A stretch of 64,000 nt of DNA from Tenacibaculum tangerinum (lineage in GTDB: Bacteria; Bacteroidota; Bacteroidia; Flavobacteriales; Flavobacteriaceae). Shown one piece after another: positions 6,840 through 15,326 of this stretch (positions are counted from its first letter, which is position 1; the number at the start of each line of letters is the position of its first letter). The notes below the pieces were generated by a model. It did not search any database. It saw only the letters and a list, made by a program, of their open reading frames with translations, and was not told the DNA's origin. The translations under genes were made by a program, and so were the position numbers. Location: positions 2,809,001 through 2,873,000 of the forward strand of contig NZ_CP122539.1 in NCBI RefSeq assembly GCF_029853675.1, written 5' to 3'.

Positions 6840-9340
6840 CTAAAAATTTAATTGTAATAAAAAGTTTGGAGTAATACCCAATGAGTAACGAGCATACTTT
6901 TGAGCAGTATTGTTTTCTTCTTTGTAATAGTTGTTAATAGTATTTTTTTTATCAAATAAGTTCCACACAGAAACACCAATATCTACACTTGTACTCTCAG
7001 TTATTTCTTTTTTGTACATAGCCGAGGCATCTGCTCTTAAATAACTACTTAGTCTGTTACTATTAGCATCACCAAAATTAATTTCATTATCAACAATTTC
7101 ATTACCCACTATGGGTTGAGAAGTAGGTTTACCAGAAGTATAATTCAATCCTAGCGAAAAATTAAGTAATCGGGTGGTGTAGGTACTTCCTAAAGTTATA
7201 GAGTGTGTGGTGTCAAAATTACTAGGAAACTGTTTTTCTACTAAATCATCAAACGAGTACGTATTTTCAATAAAAGAATAACTTAACCAAGTGTTGAGCC
7301 TTTTAAAGTTTTTACGTACTAAAAAATCAACACCAAAAGCATCATAACTTCCTTTGTTTTTATGAAACTCGTATTTGGTGGTAAAACTTTGACTTTGGGT
7401 TGTAATCCCCTCAACATTTTTGTAGTAAGCAGTTGCATCTAAAAGCCATTGCTTCTTTTTATAAGTAACTCCCAATGAAGCCTGTTTACTTTTAATGATA
7501 GGTATGCTATCGTTATCTGATAATTGCCATCTGCGTTTTTCTATGCCTAAGAAATCATTCTGGAAGTTGATAATTTGTGAAACATTTTGATGCTTTAATT
7601 CTCCTAAAACTTCTAAAGAAAATGTGTTGCTTAGTTTTTTGTGAATGCTCAGTCTTGGTTCGATAAGAAAAGTGTTAAATTTTTCGATGTAATTAATTCT
7701 AATCCCTGGCTTTAGAATAATATTGTTATTTGAATTTTGATATTGGGTTTGTCCGAAAACAGCATGTTCTCTAATAACATTAGCATATAACCTCACAAAC
7801 CTAGGATTGTCAACATCGTTAAGATTGGTTATTTGAGTTTCCACAAAATCATAACCACCATTGAATTTCCATTTGTTTTTAAGGTAGTTTGCTTGGAGTT
7901 TAACACCTGTTTCAGAAACTATATTTTCTTGTAGAAAACGTTGTGCGTCTAAAATATTAGCATTAACGGCTTTTAACGTATAGTCGGTTTCGTAAATATG
8001 CAGAGTTGTACTAAATTTCGAATTCCATTTTCGATGATAATGAATACCACCAGCAATACTCTGCTGTGACAAGCTACTTTGTTTAGTTTCTGTTGTAGAG
8101 TTAAAAATGGCAGTTTCATCAAAAGTTAAGCTGTTATCAATTAAAATAAAATTTAAACGAATAATATCTTTGTCGGTGGGCATAAATAACCATCGTAACG
8201 AGGTGTCGTAAAAGTTAAATTCTTGATTAGAATTTGCAACATTTTTATCGTTGTTTTCTATCTCTGTACTTTGAGTAACGCGTTTAAAATAATTATGATA
8301 TGTTGGGGTTTTTATCCAGTCGTCAATAGATCTACGAGCGGCTAGTTGAAGTGAAGATTTTTTACCCAAGGGAACATCTGCAAAAAAATTGGCATTGATA
8401 AAGTTTAGGCTCAAACTTCCGTTAAATATTTCTTGTAATTTATCGTTGGTTTTCATACTGATGGTTCCCGAAACTCCATTAGAATAAGAAGCATCTGTAC
8501 CGTTGTTAATTACCTGAGCAGTTTGTGTAATTTTCGGATTAAAACTAGAGATGAGTCCAAAAAAATGTCCAGTTTGATACATTTTTATATCATCCCACAA
8601 AACGAGGTTTTGATCGTTCGAACCCCCTCTAATGGTAATGTTTGAAACGGTTTCATCTACGCTTTGAATACCGGGTAAGGCCTGTACGGTTTGCAATACA
8701 TCAGTTTCAATTAAACCAGGAAGTAATGTGAATTTTGAAAAATCGATTGTAGTATAACCGTTACTAGTTTTGTCAATTCCTTTAATCAAGTATCCGTTTA
8801 TAGTAATATTAGAAATAAACTCATGGTGTTCATTTAAATAAACGGTAGTACATTTTTCAGAAGCAAAATCGCTTGCCAGCTTATCAATTGTTTGATAGCC
8901 TATAAAACGGATGTGTATTTTTTCAGAGATATGACCAACTTTAAGCTCAAAAAACCCCTCATTGTTAGTAATAGTATAATTAGTAGTTGCTTGTATAGTA
9001 GCTCCAATTAAAGGAGTATTATTCGTTACATCTTTTAAGTAACCACAAACCAATATGGGAGCTGAAATTCCTATAATTTGTGCATCTAAACGAGTGAAAG
9101 TTAAATTAGTTTGTGCTGCTAGTTTTTTGAGTTTGTCTTCCAAGCTAAGTTCTGTTGGAATAGGGTCTACAAAAAACTCTTTAACTAAGTCGCTATTGTA
9201 ATTAAATTGAACACCGTGTTCGCTAGCAATTTGATTCAAGAGGATTACAAGAGGCTTTTTATCAGCTTCTTTCTGTGCCAATAAGCTGAAACCAAAAGAG
9301 CAAAAGAATAGTAAAAAAAGAAGTGTTTACTGTTGTTCAT
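6840..9340 (-). CDS. FecA-like TonB-dependent receptor with STN domain (frame broken at T7 tract)
   Basis: The continuous frame begins at a TTG (9281), yields 813 residues and lacks a signal peptide. The frame upstream encodes a good hydrophobic signal (LLFLLFFCSFGFSLLAQ) but has no start codon before it. An ATG at 9340, overlapping the end of fecR by 14 bases, encodes MNNSKHFFF and would join this signal perfectly if the run of seven T (plus-strand A7 at 9313-9319) had eight. After the signal come an STN domain (about 8-70 of the short form), a carboxypeptidase-regulatory-like domain, a plug (RGGSNDQNLVLWDD) and the barrel. The STN domain talks to FecR, so this receptor should both import a substrate and signal to the sigma factor. 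A sequencing error, slippage or phase variation are all possible. Confidence 0.85.
9313..9319 (-). other. Homopolymer (T7 in the coding strand) that breaks the receptor frame
   Basis: Seven identical bases within the signal-peptide codons. One added base joins ATG 9340 to the receptor frame. Candidate for mis-called length, slippage, or ON/OFF phase variation. Confidence 0.7.
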
Positions 9341-10235
9341 CCCAAATAATAATCGTTTGATTTTTTTGAATTTTATAGGATAAATTGAATGGATGTGTGA
9401 TAGATTTTAGAGCACTTTCAAGGTTGTTGTTTGCGAAGGCACCTGTAAATAACAAATTACTATTTTTTACGTTGAACTGTACTTTAACATTGTATTGTTT
9501 TTCAAGTTCGTTAACCACATCAGTTAGCAATACATTATCAAAAGCACTCATATTTTTCAACCATTTTGGTTGTGCTAAAATTGTTTGCGTATTTTGCGCT
9601 ACCCCTTTAACAATACGAAGCTCTTTTCCAACAGGTAATTTTGTGATTTTATTTTTATAGCGAACTTGTACCAATCCTTCATAACAAGAAACTGTAAAAA
9701 TACTGTCTCTATCAAGCACATTGAATTCAGTTCCTAAAACACGCACGGTTCCGTTGGGAGTTTCTACATCGAAATGCGTTCCCGTTTCAACATCAAAAAA
9801 AGCTTCTCCTTGCAATTTGAGAACTCTTTTTTGTTTCCACGTATTAGAATTGTACTCTAAATGAGAGCGTTCATTTAATGCTACTACAGAATTATCAGGA
9901 AGTGTAATTGTTTTGGCTTCGGCATGTTTTGTGGTGTAGGTATGGAGTTGCTTCGTGTTAAAAAAATAGAAAACACCTAATCCGATTACCAATATTGCAG
10001 CAACTTTGTAAATAACTGACACCCATTTTTTAGCGTTTTTTTCTTTTTTGTTAAGCAAGCGGCTTTGCAAGCTGTCATAAGAAGGAATAGCAATGTGTTT
10101 GTCAGCCCTAAATCGCTTACTTTCTTCAATAATTTCCTCGCAAAGTGGGGCATCTTCTAAAGTATTAAAAGCTGCTTGTTCTTCATCGGTTAACTCATTG
10201 CGTAACCATTTTTGTAGTAAATAATCTTTCTCCAT
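9327..10235 (-). CDS. FecR-family anti-sigma factor
   Basis: 302 residues: a short cytoplasmic N-terminal part (1-70), one membrane segment (about 74-92), then a periplasmic FecR domain (about 98-210, with KTITLPDNSVVALNERS and GEAFFDVE) and a C-terminal DUF4974/STN-like domain (about 225-300). FecR holds the sigma factor at the membrane and receives the receptor's signal through the periplasm. It lies 51 bases after the sigma gene and overlaps the receptor gene, a standard Bacteroidota arrangement. Its stop codon is in the same frame as the receptor's continuous frame, so a readthrough fusion is formally possible. Confidence 0.93.
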   Translation of the reverse strand: MEKDYLLQKWLRNELTDEEQAAFNTLEDAPLCEEIIEESKRFRADKHIAIPSYDSLQSRLLNKKEKNAKKWVSVIYKVAAILVIGLGVFYFFNTKQLHTYTTKHAEAKTITLPDNSVVALNERSHLEYNSNTWKQKRVLKLQGEAFFDVETGTHFDVETPNGTVRVLGTEFNVLDRDSIFTVSCYEGLVQVRYKNKITKLPVGKELRIVKGVAQNTQTILAQPKWLKNMSAFDNVLLTDVVNELEKQYNVKVQFNVKNSNLLFTGAFANNNLESALKSITHPFNLSYKIQKNQTIIIWDEQQ

Positions 10236-10286
10236 TAATGATGGTCTGTATTAATAAAACACTTTACTTTATAAAAATCCCAAATT

Positions 10287-10805
10287 TTATTTAAACTCTT
10301 CTAGTTGGTTTTTTAATTTTTTAAATGCCGAATAAATTCTGTGTTCAGCAACCTTTTTGGTAACTCCTACTATTTCAGCGATTTCTTTATGCGTTTTTCC
10401 ATCTATTTTATTTAGCATAAAGGCAACACGCTCTTCTTCTTTTAAATTCGATAAAGCTTTTTCATAACGTTTTAAAAATTCCTTTTTACGAAGCACAAAC
10501 TCAGGAGATTCATTCGTATAGTCTTTAGGCTTTACTTCTTGATATTTAAAAACTACCTTTTGATGCTTAACAGCATTCAGCATCAAATTATTAGCTACGG
10601 TAAATAGAAAAGACTTCGCTTTTTCAGGAAGAATTTTCGCACAGTTTTCCCAAAGTTTTATAAAAGCATCTTGTACTCTATCGGCGGGATTTAAAGTACT
10701 TCCGTATTTATAATATAAAAAATTACCAAGTTCTTGAGCGTATTTTTCATATAGCAACGAAAAACGCTTTTTATCACAAATAGTTTTATGTAGGGGCTTA
10801 GACAA
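10287..10805 (-). CDS. FecI-like ECF sigma factor
   Basis: Sigma-70 region 2 (FLYYKYGSTLNPADRVQDAFIKLW) and region 4 (LSNLKEEERVAFMLNKIDG, then a helix-turn-helix KTHKEIAEIVGVTKKVAEHR) are clear. An open frame extends upstream to 10931, but the extra part is unlike a sigma factor. Homologues of this type start about ten residues before the conserved CDKKRF; the only start codon there is TTG at 10805, giving 173 residues. A TACCTTTC box at 10831-10838 sits 26 bases upstream of that TTG, supporting the choice. It should direct RNA polymerase to fecR/receptor and perhaps the divergent lipoprotein gene when released by FecR. Confidence 0.88.
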   Translation of the reverse strand: MSKPLHKTICDKKRFSLLYEKYAQELGNFLYYKYGSTLNPADRVQDAFIKLWENCAKILPEKAKSFLFTVANNLMLNAVKHQKVVFKYQEVKPKDYTNESPEFVLRKKEFLKRYEKALSNLKEEERVAFMLNKIDGKTHKEIAEIVGVTKKVAEHRIYSAFKKLKNQLEEFK

Positions 10806-10830
10806 ATTTAAATAAGGTTTTAAGTTGTTA

Positions 10831-10838
10831 GAAAGGTA
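10831..10838 (-). promoter_or_regulatory. Candidate -7 box of the FecI-like operon
   Basis: TACCTTTC on the minus strand, a near match to TAnnTTTG, placed 26 bases before the proposed TTG start. No TTG at -33 was found, so an alternative sigma factor may be used. Confidence 0.4.
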
Positions 10839-10938
10839 TAAAAAATATTTTTTTGGGAGATAATTAAAGTTAGTTGTTTTATAATAAAGACAGTTGCAAA
10901 AACAAGTCAAACTAAAACGAATAAAAAACATAGAAATT

Positions 10939-12363
10939 ATGAAGCTTTTAAAAATCCCTTTTTTCTTATTAGGTATTGTGTTATTTCTTTCTTCATGTAG
11001 AACAGAAGAAATTCAAATAATAGATCCCCCGATTGAAAATGCATTGGTAGCAAATACTACAGTAGCTACACTAATGAAGAACACGGTTGCAAAAGATGGT
11101 TCTCACGATAATATTATAGATAAGGCTAGTTGTTTAAGTGTAAAGTTACCAGTAACCGTTACTGTAAACTCGAAAGAAGTAACGGTAAATGATGAGAATG
11201 GATACGAAGAGATTGAAAATATTTTTGATCTTTTTGATGATGATGTCGACTCTATCGTTATTTCGTATCCTATCGAAGTAATATTGAGCGATTATACTGT
11301 AAAAACAGTAAATTCTGATGAAGAGTTAGCAGTTTTATCTCAAAACTGTAAAGGAGAAAATGAAGAAGATGACGATATAGAATGTTTAGACTTCAATTAC
11401 CCCCTTACCGCATCTGTGTTTAATGCAAATTATGAAGTGGTGCTTACCATCACCGTAAATAATGATGAAGAAATGCACGAGTTAATCGAAGATTTAGAAG
11501 ATTACACCGCAGTTACGATAGATTTTCCGTTTAAGGTAATTTTAAATGGAGACACATACATTTATATTAACAATATGCAAGAACTAGAAGAGGCTATCGA
11601 AGCAGCAAAAAACACTTGTGATGAAGATGATGATAACGATTATAACGATGATGATTGTGACGACTGTACCACAAATCAACTAATAGATATTTTTGCGCAA
11701 TGTGAAGAATGGAGAATAGACAAACTTGAAATAGGTGGTCAAGAATTTGAAGATTATTATGTGGGAACTACAGTTTACTTTAGATCGAATAATACCGTTA
11801 AGATAATTAAGAACGGAGATATCTTTGAAGGTAGTTGGGAAACTTCTGGAGAAGGAAATGAGATTAAAGTTACCATCAATATTCCAAACTTCGAAAAGTT
11901 CAATAAAACATGGTACCTACATGAAATTAGTGATTACGAAGGAGAGGTAAAAGTAGATTTACGCTTAGGTGATGACCGCCTCCGTTTTGAAAGTTTTTGT
12001 AATAATGCAACAACAACTGGAGATGATTTAAGCGAAGTACTTACAGCAACAAATAGCGAATGGTATATAGAGAAGTACCTCGATAATACGATAGATGAAA
12101 CTACGAATTTTGAAGGGTATACTTTTCTTTTCCAAACTTCGGGTATAGTGAAAGCCATAAGCAGTACTACAACTGATGCTGGCATGTGGAAATCTTTAAC
12201 CAGTAGTTCTAAATTTTATCTAGAGTTTACTTCTAACGAAGTACTTCAAGAATTAAACGACGATCAATGGGAGGTAATCTCTATCTCAGCTTCTCAAGTA
12301 AAGCTACAAGCATTGAGCAATAGTGGAACTGAAACAGATACCTTGATTTTTGTCAAAAAATAA
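10939..12363 (+). CDS. Acidic repeat lipoprotein of unknown function
   Basis: The ATG at 10939 is chosen because it begins a classical lipoprotein signal (LFLSSC, Cys20); an upstream frame to 10894 adds nothing recognisable. The 474 residues show internal duplication. Two N-terminal repeats each run from a Cys (CLSVKLPV..., CLDFNYPL...) through an acidic helix to a strand pattern (IEVILSDYTV / FKVILNGDTY) and end in Cys. An Asp-rich linker (DEDDDNDYNDDDCDDC) follows, then two lipocalin-like repeats (SEW/CEEWRIDKL ... GSWETS / GMWKSL). The acidic part could bind divalent cations. It is divergent from the FecI-like operon with about 130 bases between starts, so it may be a regulon member or surface partner of the receptor. 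No family name can be given safely. Confidence 0.8.
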   Translation: MKLLKIPFFLLGIVLFLSSCRTEEIQIIDPPIENALVANTTVATLMKNTVAKDGSHDNIIDKASCLSVKLPVTVTVNSKEVTVNDENGYEEIENIFDLFDDDVDSIVISYPIEVILSDYTVKTVNSDEELAVLSQNCKGENEEDDDIECLDFNYPLTASVFNANYEVVLTITVNNDEEMHELIEDLEDYTAVTIDFPFKVILNGDTYIYINNMQELEEAIEAAKNTCDEDDDNDYNDDDCDDCTTNQLIDIFAQCEEWRIDKLEIGGQEFEDYYVGTTVYFRSNNTVKIIKNGDIFEGSWETSGEGNEIKVTINIPNFEKFNKTWYLHEISDYEGEVKVDLRLGDDRLRFESFCNNATTTGDDLSEVLTATNSEWYIEKYLDNTIDETTNFEGYTFLFQTSGIVKAISSTTTDAGMWKSLTSSSKFYLEFTSNEVLQELNDDQWEVISISASQVKLQALSNSGTETDTLIFVKK

Positions 12364-12409
12364 AAAGTGACACATTTCCCCACCTGTGTATTTATATAGT
12401 TTTCTCAAG

Positions 12410-12443
12410 ATAAGAGTCAGTTAATTCATTAGCTGACTCTTAT
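12410..12443. terminator. Bidirectional terminator between lipoprotein gene and tex
   Basis: An 11-bp perfect stem (12410-12420 with 12433-12443). It serves the plus-strand lipoprotein gene and overlaps the last codon and stop of tex on the other strand. Confidence 0.8.
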
Positions 12444-14563
12444 TTAATTAATTGTAACTGAATACGTTTTCTTGCGACATCCACTTCCAAAACTTTTACC
12501 TGAACATGCTGATGCAAACGTACATGCTCATTTATATCTTTTACAAAGGTATCAGAAAGGTTAGATACATGTACTAAACCACTTTCTTTAATACCAATAT
12601 CTACAAAACAACCAAAATTGGTAATATTATTTACAATTCCCGGAAGTATCATACCCGTTCGTACATCGTCAATGGTTTTAATATGTTCATTAAAACTAAA
12701 TACTTTAGCTTTTTCACGAGGATCTAAGCCTGGTTTTTCTAACTCTTTTACAATATCCTGCAGTGTTGGTAATCCGTAAGAATCGGTTACATACTGCTGT
12801 AGTTTTAGCTGTTTTAAAGCAGGTGAATTACCAATTAAATCACGTACTTTTTTACCAGCATCTTTAGCCATTTGTTCTACTAATGAATACCGTTCAGGGT
12901 GAACCGCAGAATCGTCTAGTGGATTATCTCCATTTTTAACACGTAAAAAACCAGCAGATTGCTCAAACGCTTTTCCTCCTAATCGAGGTACTTTTTTAAT
13001 GGCAGCTCTACTGGTAAAAGCGCCATGCTCATTTCTATAATTCACAATATTCTCAGCCAATTTAGGTCCAATACCTGAAACATAGCTCAATAAAGAAGTA
13101 CTGGCGGTATTAATATTAACACCTACTTTATTTACACAATGCGCTACTACGGTATCTAACGATTTTTTGAGTTGTGCTTGGTCTACATCGTGTTGGTATT
13201 GCCCCACACCAATCGATTTGGCTTCAATTTTCACCAATTCAGCCAGCGGGTCGGCTAATCGGCGTCCGATAGAAACGGCACCACGAACAGTTACATCGTA
13301 GTTAGGAAACTCATCACGTGCAATTTTTGAGGCAGAATATATCGAAGCTCCTGCTTCACTTACCACAAAAACTTCTACCGTGTTTTTAAAATGAATGCGC
13401 TTTACCAATCGTTCCGTTTCTCTTGAAGCTGTACCGTTACCAATGGCAATGGCTTCAATTTTATAAGCATCGGTTAAAGAACTGATTTTATGCATTGCTT
13501 CTTTAGCTTGATGTTGCGGTGCATGCGGAAAAATAGTTTCGTTATGTAGTAAATCTCCTTGTGCACTTAAACAAACCACTTTACAACCTGTTCTAAATCC
13601 TGGATCGATGGCTAAAATACGTTTTTCACCCAATGGCGAGCCTAAGAGTAATTGTTGTAGGTTTTTGGCAAAAACGGTGATGGCGCTTTCGTCGGCTTTT
13701 TCTTTGGCAATAGTCAAAGCTTCGTTTGAGAGTGCCGGGAATAATAGGCGTTTGTAAGCATCGGCAATGGCGAATTCAATTTGTTCGGCACATTCGTTTT
13801 GCGAACGTATAATTCTGTCTTCCATTTTTTGCAAAGCTCGTTCGTGGTCAATGTTAATTTTTACACGAATACAACCTTCTTTTTCGGCACGTAAAATAGC
13901 TAACAATCTATGTGAAGGGATGCGATTTAGGTTTTCTTCCCAATCAAAATAATCTTTAAACTTTTGAGCCGCTTCCTCGTCTTTTTTCGTCTTAACTACT
14001 TTGGTACTAATGGTGGCAAAACGTTCTAACTGATAGCGAATATTGTTTCGAATATCGGTACGCTCGTTAATCCATTCCGCAATAATATGGCGCGCACCTT
14101 CTAAGGCTTTTTCTTCAGAATCAACTTCGTCGTTTATATACTTTGAAGCGGTGTATTCCAAATCGTTAACCCGTTGACTCATAATCATTTTTGCCAAGGG
14201 TTCTAATCCGTTTTTACGAGCCGTTTCTGCTTTGGTTTTACGTTTCTTTTTATAGGGAAGGTATAAATCTTCTAAGACGGTTAAATCGTTTGTTTTTTCA
14301 ATTTTAGTCTTCAATTCGTTGGTTAAAGCACCTTGCTCTTCAATAGCTTTTAAGATGGCTGCTTTTCGTTTTTCTAAAGCTTCAAATTGCTCTTTAAATT
14401 GTACGATTTTACCGATTTCAACTTCATCTAAGTTTCCTGTTTTTTCTTTCCGATAACGGGCAATAAAAGGAATGGTGCAATCCTCATTTAGCAGTTCAAT
14501 GGTGTTTTGAATGGCAGTAGAAGTCAGGTTGGTATGGGTACCAATAAAGGATACGATATTCAT
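12440..14563 (-). CDS. tex: Tex family RNA-binding transcription accessory protein
   Basis: About 707 residues from the ATG at 14563; a TTG four codons upstream lies inside the promoter box and is rejected. Order of domains: helical Tex N-terminus (IPFIARYRKEKTG near residue 40), YqgF/RNase H-like fold (RILAIDPGFRTGCK near 316), a helix-hairpin-helix pair (SYVSGIGPKLAENI, about 490-520) and a C-terminal S1 domain (about 635-700, GMILPGIVNNITNFGCFVDIG). Length and order match the family. Tex binds nucleic acid and influences transcription and RNA turnover in the cytoplasm. Monocistronic, between a convergent lipoprotein gene and a divergent oxygenase gene. Confidence 0.95.
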   Translation of the reverse strand: MNIVSFIGTHTNLTSTAIQNTIELLNEDCTIPFIARYRKEKTGNLDEVEIGKIVQFKEQFEALEKRKAAILKAIEEQGALTNELKTKIEKTNDLTVLEDLYLPYKKKRKTKAETARKNGLEPLAKMIMSQRVNDLEYTASKYINDEVDSEEKALEGARHIIAEWINERTDIRNNIRYQLERFATISTKVVKTKKDEEAAQKFKDYFDWEENLNRIPSHRLLAILRAEKEGCIRVKINIDHERALQKMEDRIIRSQNECAEQIEFAIADAYKRLLFPALSNEALTIAKEKADESAITVFAKNLQQLLLGSPLGEKRILAIDPGFRTGCKVVCLSAQGDLLHNETIFPHAPQHQAKEAMHKISSLTDAYKIEAIAIGNGTASRETERLVKRIHFKNTVEVFVVSEAGASIYSASKIARDEFPNYDVTVRGAVSIGRRLADPLAELVKIEAKSIGVGQYQHDVDQAQLKKSLDTVVAHCVNKVGVNINTASTSLLSYVSGIGPKLAENIVNYRNEHGAFTSRAAIKKVPRLGGKAFEQSAGFLRVKNGDNPLDDSAVHPERYSLVEQMAKDAGKKVRDLIGNSPALKQLKLQQYVTDSYGLPTLQDIVKELEKPGLDPREKAKVFSFNEHIKTIDDVRTGMILPGIVNNITNFGCFVDIGIKESGLVHVSNLSDTFVKDINEHVRLHQHVQVKVLEVDVARKRIQLQLIK

Positions 14564-14572
14564 AAAATAAAG

Positions 14573-14580
14573 CAAATATA
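14573..14580 (-). promoter_or_regulatory. -7 box upstream of tex
   Basis: TATATTTG on the minus strand ending 10 bases before the proposed tex ATG, implying a very short 5' leader. It matches the phylum consensus exactly, but no -33 TTG was assigned. Confidence 0.5.
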
Positions 14581-14655
14581 AATTTTTATTCGGGGGTGTA
14601 CAATCTATATGTTTTTAGACTACCTTTCGCAGTTGGTTTAATAGTAGTTTTATGC

Positions 14656-15276
14656 ATGCAAACAACGCTAAATGAATTGCATAGGCAACAGTATGAACGA
14701 TTGATTACTGGCCTAATCTCCAACGAATTTGGAGTTTGTGATGATTTTTTTTCTGCGGATATAATCGCAGGACTTCGGAATAATTTGATACAACATTATG
14801 AGGAAGGAATTATGTACAGAGCGGGTATTGGAAAAGATTCCGATTATACAAAAGATAAAGCAATACGACGAGATGTTATTTGTTGGATTCATGAAAAAAC
14901 AACAAATGATTTAGAGAAAAAGTTTATTCAGAAAATAAACGAGTTTTCTGAATATCTCAACAAAACCTGTTATACAAGTATCAATGCTTTTGAATTTCAC
15001 TATGCTTATTATGATGTAGGCAGCTTTTACAAACGTCATGTCGATCAGTTTAAAAGTGATAACGGACGGTTGTTTTCATTTGTTATGTACCTCAATGAAA
15101 ATTGGAATATGAACGATGGAGGTGAGTTGGTATTGTATGCTAAAGAAAATACAGAAACTATTTTGCCTGTTGGTGGTCGTGTGGCTTTTTTTAAAAGCGA
15201 TGTAACCGAGCATGAAGTAAAAGTAGCATTGACAAGACCTCGCTTAAGTATTGTGGGATGGTTAAAGAATGTGTGA
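14656..15276 (+). CDS. 2-oxoglutarate/Fe(II)-dependent oxygenase (prolyl 4-hydroxylase-like)
   Basis: 206 residues from ATG 14656; a longer frame from a GTG at 14596 adds a hydrophobic stretch atypical of the family. The catalytic core shows the iron ligands HVD (YKRHVDQF) and the distal His in SDVTEHEV, with the 2-oxoglutarate-binding Arg in LTRPRLSIVGWL. This is the P4Hc/SM-20-like arrangement. Such enzymes hydroxylate protein prolines or other substrates in the cytoplasm; the target here is not known. It is divergent from tex and has its own leader of about 80 bases. Confidence 0.88.
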   Translation: MQTTLNELHRQQYERLITGLISNEFGVCDDFFSADIIAGLRNNLIQHYEEGIMYRAGIGKDSDYTKDKAIRRDVICWIHEKTTNDLEKKFIQKINEFSEYLNKTCYTSINAFEFHYAYYDVGSFYKRHVDQFKSDNGRLFSFVMYLNENWNMNDGGELVLYAKENTETILPVGGRVAFFKSDVTEHEVKVALTRPRLSIVGWLKNV

Positions 15277-15326
15277 TATTATTTTAAATTATGAATTGTT
15301 AGTTTTTAAGTATAATAGTTGACTTT

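Noticed and set aside
10806..10931. Longer FecI-like protein starting at 10931
   Set aside because: The extra 42 residues are unlike a sigma factor, and the promoter-like box at 10831-10838 lies inside that stretch.
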